From positions 1-11,101 of the forward strand of contig JAAVZQ010000080.1 in assembly GCA_022791735.1 (NCBI GenBank): 11,101 nt of DNA, in the 5' to 3' direction. The stretch is from Clostridia bacterium (GTDB lineage: Bacteria; Bacillota; Clostridia; TANB77; CAG-508). The position numbers were made by a program, and so were the translations under genes. Shown here in pieces: positions 7,056 to 11,101 of this stretch; within the stretch, counting starts at the first letter, position 1, and each line of letters opens with the position of its first letter. The notes beneath the pieces were generated by a model. The model saw only the letters and a list, made by a program, of their open reading frames with translations. It was not told where the DNA came from and made no database searches.

Positions 7056-7583
7056 ATGTCAATTATAAAAGAATTTAAAGAGTTTGCTATGAAAGGAAAT
7101 GCATTTGATTTAGCAATAGGTGTAGTTATAGGTGGAGCTTTTCAAAAAATTGTGAATTCTCTTGTAAATGATATAATTATGCCACTAACCGCAATTTTTA
7201 CAGGAAATATTGATTATTCAGATTGGAAGATAGTAATTGCAAATGGAGCTGCAGAGATAGGAATAGGTTCTTTTGTAAATGCAATTATTAATTTTTTTGT
7301 TATTGCAATTTCGATATTTTTAGCATTAAAATATATTAATAAAATAAATAAAAAGCTTGAAGAACTAAATAAAGAGGCAATGAAAAGTATGAGAAGAAGA
7401 ATAGGTGATAAAAAGCTAGGTGATAATGAAACACCAAAGCTTGTAGAGCCTACGACCAAAGTTTGTCCATATTGCTTATCAGAGATACCACATAAGGCTA
7501 TAAAATGTTCTCATTGTGCATCAGAGCTAAAAGTTGAGAAAGAAGAAGCAGTAGTTAGAGATGGAGGAGAAGTAAATGAGTAA
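7056..7583 (+). CDS. mscL: Large-conductance mechanosensitive channel with C-terminal zinc ribbon
   Basis: MscL forms a pentameric inner-membrane pore that opens under membrane tension and releases solutes during osmotic downshock. The N-terminal helix and first membrane segment (residues 1-45) contain the signature GNAFDLAIGVVIGGAF. The second segment is at about 72-92. Residues 93-115 form the charged cytoplasmic helix. The protein is 175 residues against about 130-150 for most MscL. The extra part holds a zinc ribbon with Cys127, Cys130, Cys141 and Cys144 (CPYC, CSHC), which I believe is also found in some other Firmicute MscL proteins. The ATG at 7056 follows AGGAGGAG; a longer frame beginning at TTG 6999 would lie across the hairpin and is rejected. 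The stop overlaps the tgt start (ATGAGTAA), so the two are translationally coupled. Confidence 0.93.
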   Translation: MSIIKEFKEFAMKGNAFDLAIGVVIGGAFQKIVNSLVNDIIMPLTAIFTGNIDYSDWKIVIANGAAEIGIGSFVNAIINFFVIAISIFLALKYINKINKKLEELNKEAMKSMRRRIGDKKLGDNETPKLVEPTTKVCPYCLSEIPHKAIKCSHCASELKVEKEEAVVRDGGEVNE

Positions 7584-8707
7584 AAATGCAATAGAATATG
7601 AGCTTTTACATAAATGTACACAAACAGGAGCAAGAAGAGGAGTGATACATACACCTCATGGAGATATTCAAACACCAATATTTATGCCAGTTGGAACGCA
7701 AGCCACTGTAAAGTCTATGACACCAGAGGAATTAAAAGAAGAAGTAGAGGCACAAATAATACTTTCAAATACTTATCACTTATATTTAAGACCAGGGCAT
7801 AAATTAGTTGAAGAAGCAGGCGGTCTTCATAAATTTATGAATTGGGATAGACCTATACTTACAGATTGTGGTGGATTTCAAGTATTTAGTTTAAGTGATT
7901 TAAGAACTATACAAGAAGAGGGAGTAGAATTTACCTCTCATTTAGATGGAAGTAAGCATTTCTTTTCACCAGAAAAAGTAATGGAAATAGAAAATTCACT
8001 TGGTGCAGATATTATAATGGCATTTGATGAATGCGTTGGTTATCCTGCAACATATGAGTATACAAAAGATTCGATGGAAAGAACGACAAGGTGGGCTGAA
8101 AGATGTAAAAACGCACATAAAGACACAGAAAGACAAGGACTATTTGGTATCGTTCAAGGTGGAATGTTTAAAGATTTAAGAGAAAAGTCAGCAAAAGATT
8201 TAGTAGAAATGGATTTCCAAGGGTATGCAGTAGGAGGATTAAGTGTTGGGGAGCCAAAAGATATGATGTGTGATGTTTTAGAATACACGACTAAATTTTT
8301 GCCAGAGAATAAACCAAGATATTTAATGGGAGTAGGTTCACCAGACTATTTAATAGAGGCAGTATTAAGGGGAATAGATATGTGTGATTGTGTCTTACCT
8401 ACAAGAATTGCAAGGCATGGAACGGCTTTAACTCACAATCGGAAAATTGGTAGTTAGAAATCAAACTTATGAAAGAGATTTCAGTCCATTAGATGAAGAG
8501 TGTGATTGCTATACATGTAGAAATTACACAAGAGCATATATAAGACATTTAGTAAAGACAAATGAAATATTGGGTATTAGATTGTTATCACTTCATAACT
8601 TAAAATTCTTGACTAAACTTATGGAAAGAGTTAGAATAGAAATAGAGAATGATAATTTACTTACATTTAGAAATGAATTTTATAAAAAATACGGATACAA
8701 AGTTTAA
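7576..8707 (+). CDS. tgt: tRNA-guanine transglycosylase, split by a +1 frameshift
   Basis: Tgt exchanges the guanine at tRNA position 34 (GUN anticodons: His, Asn, Asp, Tyr) for the queuosine precursor preQ1. The first frame (to 8457) gives residues 1-288 with the TIM-barrel catalytic residues: Asp97 (LTDCGGFQ), Asp151 (FDEC) and the nucleophile Asp271 (CDCVLPTRIAR). The second frame gives the C-terminal zinc site: Cys309, Cys311, Cys314 (CDCYTC) and His340. Skipping one base at 8440 joins them as THN-GKLVVRN, exactly the family sequence, making 376 residues, the normal length. No other damage is seen. The second frame could start only at TTG 8447, which has no ribosome binding site. The two halves are useless alone, since the zinc site holds the fold. 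The start overlaps the mscL stop by eight bases. Confidence 0.9.
8437..8442 (+). other. +1 frameshift site AAT-CGG in tgt
   Basis: The first frame reads CAC AAT CGG AAA ATT GGT AGT TAG and ends five codons after AAT. Skipping one base (C at 8440, or the T before it, since AAC and AAT both encode Asn) gives AAT GGA AAA TTG GTA GTT AGA, which restores the conserved Gly-Lys-Leu-Val-Val-Arg. The context CACAATCGG closely resembles CACATCGG at the GH57 site. No stop codon lies in the shifted A-site, so this is not the prfB type of frameshift. Confidence 0.88.
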
Positions 8708-8722
8708 ATAGGGGGGGTTTAC

Positions 8723-10225
8723 ATGAAAATAGAACAAGATGATGGATTTATAAATCAAAAAGAGAGCAAACCACATAATAAGCTAATGATGATAATAGGA
8801 ATTTTGATAGTTATTACAACTATAATAGTTATTACAATCGTTATGCTAATTTCAAGTATGAAAGGTAAAAAGATGTCTGTTATAATTGATGGACAAAGTG
8901 TAGCGTTTAATGAGAGTACTTTTTTACTTGATGTGAATGGAAATGTGTATGTTTCTATTTCGGATGTAGCACCGCTAGTTGGATATGAGGCACATAATGG
9001 AGAGTATAAAGTTAATTCAGAAGATACAACTAAAATGTATGTTGAGGAAAAGGAAGGAAAGGAAACAACGTCATTTTTCTTAAATTCTAAGACGATTAGT
9101 AAAGTGCCACCTGATAGTAATGAAGATTATGTGAATATACAATTAGGGGCTCCAGTTGTAGAAACAGAAGGTAAATTATATGTAAGTGCAGAGGGCTTTA
9201 TGAAGGGCTTTAACTGCGTTTTACAGTATGATATTCAAAAGAATAATATAACAATACAAACACTTCCATATTTGGTAAAATATTATACTACTAATATTGC
9301 AAATTATCAATATGATGCTTTAAGTGAGGATTTTAATAATCAAAAAGCATTAATATATGGAATGATAGTCGGTTCTAAGGAAACGACAGGGAAAACTGGA
9401 GTAAGAGATATAAATACAAATAGGGAAATAATTGGACCAAGATATAATGATATAAAATTTTTAGAGGCATCACAAGAGTTTGTAATAACAAATGCAAGTA
9501 ACAAAGTTGGAATTGCATACAGCACAGGTGAAACAAAAATAAATGTGCAATATGATGAGATAAAAGTACTAGATAATAAACTTGGATATTATTTGGTTAA
9601 AAGTAATAATAAGTATGGAATAGTGGATTCAGAGGAAAAATTGGTTATACACATAGAGTATGATACTATTGGTATAAATACTACTAAGTTCCAAAATGAT
9701 AAAATTGCAAACCAATATGTTTTGTATGATGCTGTAATACCTGCTTGTGTAGCTGATAGATGGACATTGTTTGATATAAATGGCAAAAAGATAACAGATA
9801 TGGAATTTGAAAAAGTTGGGTGCGAAATGCAAAGGACAGACAGGTTAATGAATGATGCAGCAATCATAGGTGAAAGTGGAGTTATAGTAGTACAAAAGGA
9901 TGGACTTTTTGGCGGTATAAGTACAAAAGGAGATTTACTTATTCCTTTAGGATGTGAGGATATATATTCAATCACAAGTGGCGGAGAGACTACTTATTAT
10001 ATGAAATGGCAACTAAATGGAGCTATATATAATGCGATGGATATGATTAATGCAATGAAAAAGCAAATAGGTGGATATGATGAGGAGGAAGAAAATAGTG
10101 ATAATGAAACAGAACCAAGTCCTTCTGAGGCGGTATCTCCAGATGCAAGTGAGGATCCAGTTCAAAATGTAATAAATACACCAGATGAAAATGTAGTTGC
10201 TACACCAGATGAAAATGTAATATAA
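8723..10225 (+). CDS. Membrane-anchored protein with copper-amine-oxidase-like N domain and WG repeats
   Basis: A 500-residue protein of unknown function, probably anchored in the membrane and facing outwards. A short basic cytoplasmic N-terminus is followed by one hydrophobic segment (about 21-45). Residues 52-180 resemble the copper-amine-oxidase N-terminal-like domain common on clostridial surface proteins (VIIDGQSV, VYVSISDVAPLVGYE, KLYVSAEGF); despite the name, it need not bind copper. Residues about 215-415 hold several degenerate WG-type beta repeats (KVGIAYSTGETKINVQYDEI, KYGIVDSEEKLVIHIEYDTI, LFGGISTKGDLLIPL). The C-terminal 50 residues are acidic and Ser/Pro-rich, and end in two copies of TPDENV. 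The ATG at 8723 follows a run of seven G at 8711-8717. It lies 15 bases after tgt, probably in one transcript with mscL-tgt. Confidence 0.7.
   Translation: MKIEQDDGFINQKESKPHNKLMMIIGILIVITTIIVITIVMLISSMKGKKMSVIIDGQSVAFNESTFLLDVNGNVYVSISDVAPLVGYEAHNGEYKVNSEDTTKMYVEEKEGKETTSFFLNSKTISKVPPDSNEDYVNIQLGAPVVETEGKLYVSAEGFMKGFNCVLQYDIQKNNITIQTLPYLVKYYTTNIANYQYDALSEDFNNQKALIYGMIVGSKETTGKTGVRDINTNREIIGPRYNDIKFLEASQEFVITNASNKVGIAYSTGETKINVQYDEIKVLDNKLGYYLVKSNNKYGIVDSEEKLVIHIEYDTIGINTTKFQNDKIANQYVLYDAVIPACVADRWTLFDINGKKITDMEFEKVGCEMQRTDRLMNDAAIIGESGVIVVQKDGLFGGISTKGDLLIPLGCEDIYSITSGGETTYYMKWQLNGAIYNAMDMINAMKKQIGGYDEEEENSDNETEPSPSEAVSPDASEDPVQNVINTPDENVVATPDENVI
10178..10219 (+). repeat. Two-copy in-frame tandem repeat, 24-base period
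   Basis: The 18-base string ACACCAGATGAAAATGTA occurs at 10178-10195 and 10202-10219, 24 bases (eight codons) apart. It encodes TPDENVV-A-TPDENVI at the very end of the WG-repeat protein. This is a likely recent slippage duplication in a disordered tail. Confidence 0.85.
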
Positions 10226-10263
10226 AAAGTAGAATTTTGACACAAAAAATGCTGTAAAAATAC

Positions 10264-10292
10264 TTGAAAAATTATAAAATATATGATACAAT
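10264..10292 (+). promoter_or_regulatory. Promoter of the 6S-like RNA
   Basis: TTGAAA (10264-10269), a 17-base spacer, then TACAAT (10287-10292) preceded by TGA, an extended -10. Transcription should start near 10299, about 20 bases before the structured RNA. A TTGACA at 10237-10242 lacks a good partner. Confidence 0.65.
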
Positions 10293-10318
10293 ATATATAA
10301 CATAACAATTAAATATTT

Positions 10319-10513
10319 AATCCCTGCGTAGTGCGTACAGGAAGGAAATTTTAGAACCTACAAAGCAATGGAAATGGGAGCTGAGCTCTGAATATGGCGT
10401 GTAAGCTTACACTGAGATTGTAGTAAGAAACCCAGGAATATTTAGGTAAGCACCCACCTGTATATATACAGGTCCATAAAATTTCTAACATCTACGGCTA
10501 AGGCGGGGGATTT
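10319..10513 (+). ncRNA. ssrS: Probable 6S RNA
   Basis: About 195 bases with no reading frame and the rod-like fold of 6S RNA, which binds sigma-A RNA polymerase by mimicking an open promoter. The ends pair: ATCCCT (10320-10325) with GGGGAT-type bases at 10506-10511, then CGTAG (10327-10331) with CTACG (10492-10496). The next stem is ten pairs: GGAAATTTTA (10344-10353) with TAAAATTTCT (10477-10486). The 3' side of the central region carries the hairpin ACCTGTATATATACAGGT (10456-10473), and the apical part has GTGTAAGCTTACAC (10399-10412). The 3' end CTACGGCTAAGGCGGGGGA resembles the 3' end of known 6S RNAs. Size, ends, fold and own promoter all fit; family membership was not tested with a covariance model. 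It accounts for nearly all of the 313-base gap between flanking genes. Confidence 0.65.
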
Positions 10514-10538
10514 TTATGTCTGAATTGTAGGTGAAAAG

Positions 10539-11081
10539 ATGAGAAATATCTATTTTGTATTAACATATACGGGTACATTTCTAGCAAGAATTATAAGAAT
10601 CTATACGAGAAAGCGTTATTCGCATGTTTCAATTGCTTTAGATAAAGATCTTAATGAAATGTATTCTTTTGGAAGATTAAATCCATATAATCCGTTTATA
10701 GGTGGATTTGTGAAAGAAGGAGTACAAGAAGGAACGTTCAAAAGGTTTAAAAATACAGATGCGTTGGTTGTTAGATTTAAGGTAACAGATGAACAATATG
10801 ACAAAATAGTAATGGAAATTAATAAATTTATGGCGGAGAAAGAGAAATATAAGTTTAATATATTGGGGTTATTTTTAACTGTAATAAATAAAAGGATAAG
10901 AAGAAGATACTATTTTTATTGTGCAGAGTTTATAAAATATGTAATGGAAAAGTCAGATATAGATATAAATTTGCCAACTATAATAAGACCAGAAGATTTT
11001 ATACATATATCGAATGTTGAACCAGTGTATAAAGGAAAACTTAGAAATCTTAAAAGAATAAGAGTTTTAGAATTAGCGTAA
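10539..11081 (+). CDS. Permuted papain-like (YiiX/C92-type) protein
   Basis: A 180-residue protein that looks like the circularly permuted NlpC/P60-like families (YiiX/YaeF, peptidase C92), which are thiol amidases or peptidases of uncertain substrate. The expected catalytic pair is visible: a histidine early in the chain, His29 in YSHVSIALD, and a cysteine late in the chain, Cys128 in YYFYCAEFIKYVM. This order is reversed from ordinary NlpC/P60. A conserved-looking FGRLNPYNPFIGGFV lies at 44-58. No cleavable signal peptide is clear, although the first 20 residues are fairly hydrophobic. The ATG at 10539 follows GTAGGTG by about five bases. It lies directly after the 6S-like RNA and may be reached by readthrough from it. 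Substrate and role cannot be told from the sequence. Confidence 0.65.
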   Translation: MRNIYFVLTYTGTFLARIIRIYTRKRYSHVSIALDKDLNEMYSFGRLNPYNPFIGGFVKEGVQEGTFKRFKNTDALVVRFKVTDEQYDKIVMEINKFMAEKEKYKFNILGLFLTVINKRIRRRYYFYCAEFIKYVMEKSDIDINLPTIIRPEDFIHISNVEPVYKGKLRNLKRIRVLELA

Positions 11082-11101
11082 AATTAGAAATGTAGGTTAG
11101 A

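Noticed and set aside
8437..8457. prfB-like +1 frameshifting at a stop codon
   Set aside because: The stop codons lie five to nine codons after the shift point, the A-site codon is CGG, and no Shine-Dalgarno-like booster lies upstream.
8447..8707. Separate gene for the C-terminal Tgt half
   Set aside because: The only starts (TTG 8447 and later) have no ribosome binding site, and the fragment is just the zinc-binding tail of Tgt continuing the same protein.

Overview
The window looks like the chromosome of an AT-rich, spore-forming member of the Clostridia, probably an uncultured gut lineage. The evidence is strong AGGAGG-type ribosome binding sites, AGA/AGG-dominated arginine codons, a YtxC sporulation protein, a GH57/DUF4912 pair, and Firmicute-like rplU and 6S RNA loci. 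No tRNA, rRNA, CRISPR array or insertion sequence was seen.

Layout. A tyrosine recombinase (5' end outside the window) runs rightwards to 1030. It converges on a leftward operon that starts near 4709: a DUF4912 protein with a histone-H1-like tail, a GH57 alpha-glucan branching enzyme, then ytxC. A long nested hairpin at 1150-1221 separates the two directions. A GT-A glycosyltransferase (4876-6120) diverges from the DUF4912 operon under its own strong promoter. Next come rplU and rpmA behind a consensus promoter and structured leader, closed by a strong terminator at 6966-7000. Then mscL (with a zinc ribbon) overlaps tgt, followed by a membrane-anchored copper-amine-oxidase-N/WG-repeat protein, a probable 6S RNA with its own promoter, and a C92-type papain-like protein.

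The outstanding observation is a matched pair of +1 frameshifts. Both the GH57 enzyme and Tgt are split into two overlapping frames. In each, one extra base lies at a NAT-CGG sequence inside a highly conserved motif. Skipping one base turns CGG N into GGN (Gly) and restores the family sequence exactly (ATH-GYFPLM in GH57, THN-GKLVVRN in Tgt). By eye, these are the only two in-frame CGG codons in about 3,300 codons. CGG occurs about twenty times out of frame in the same genes. Neither downstream half has a ribosome binding site, and both halves of both proteins are otherwise intact, with catalytic and zinc residues in place. This suggests that CGG is unassigned or very poorly decoded in this lineage and acts as a +1 frameshift signal. 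The alternatives are two true lesions or two assembly errors of the same kind.

Functionally, the left half combines glucan metabolism with sporulation. The right half is translation-related (L21, L27, queuosine modification) and envelope-related (MscL, WG-repeat protein).
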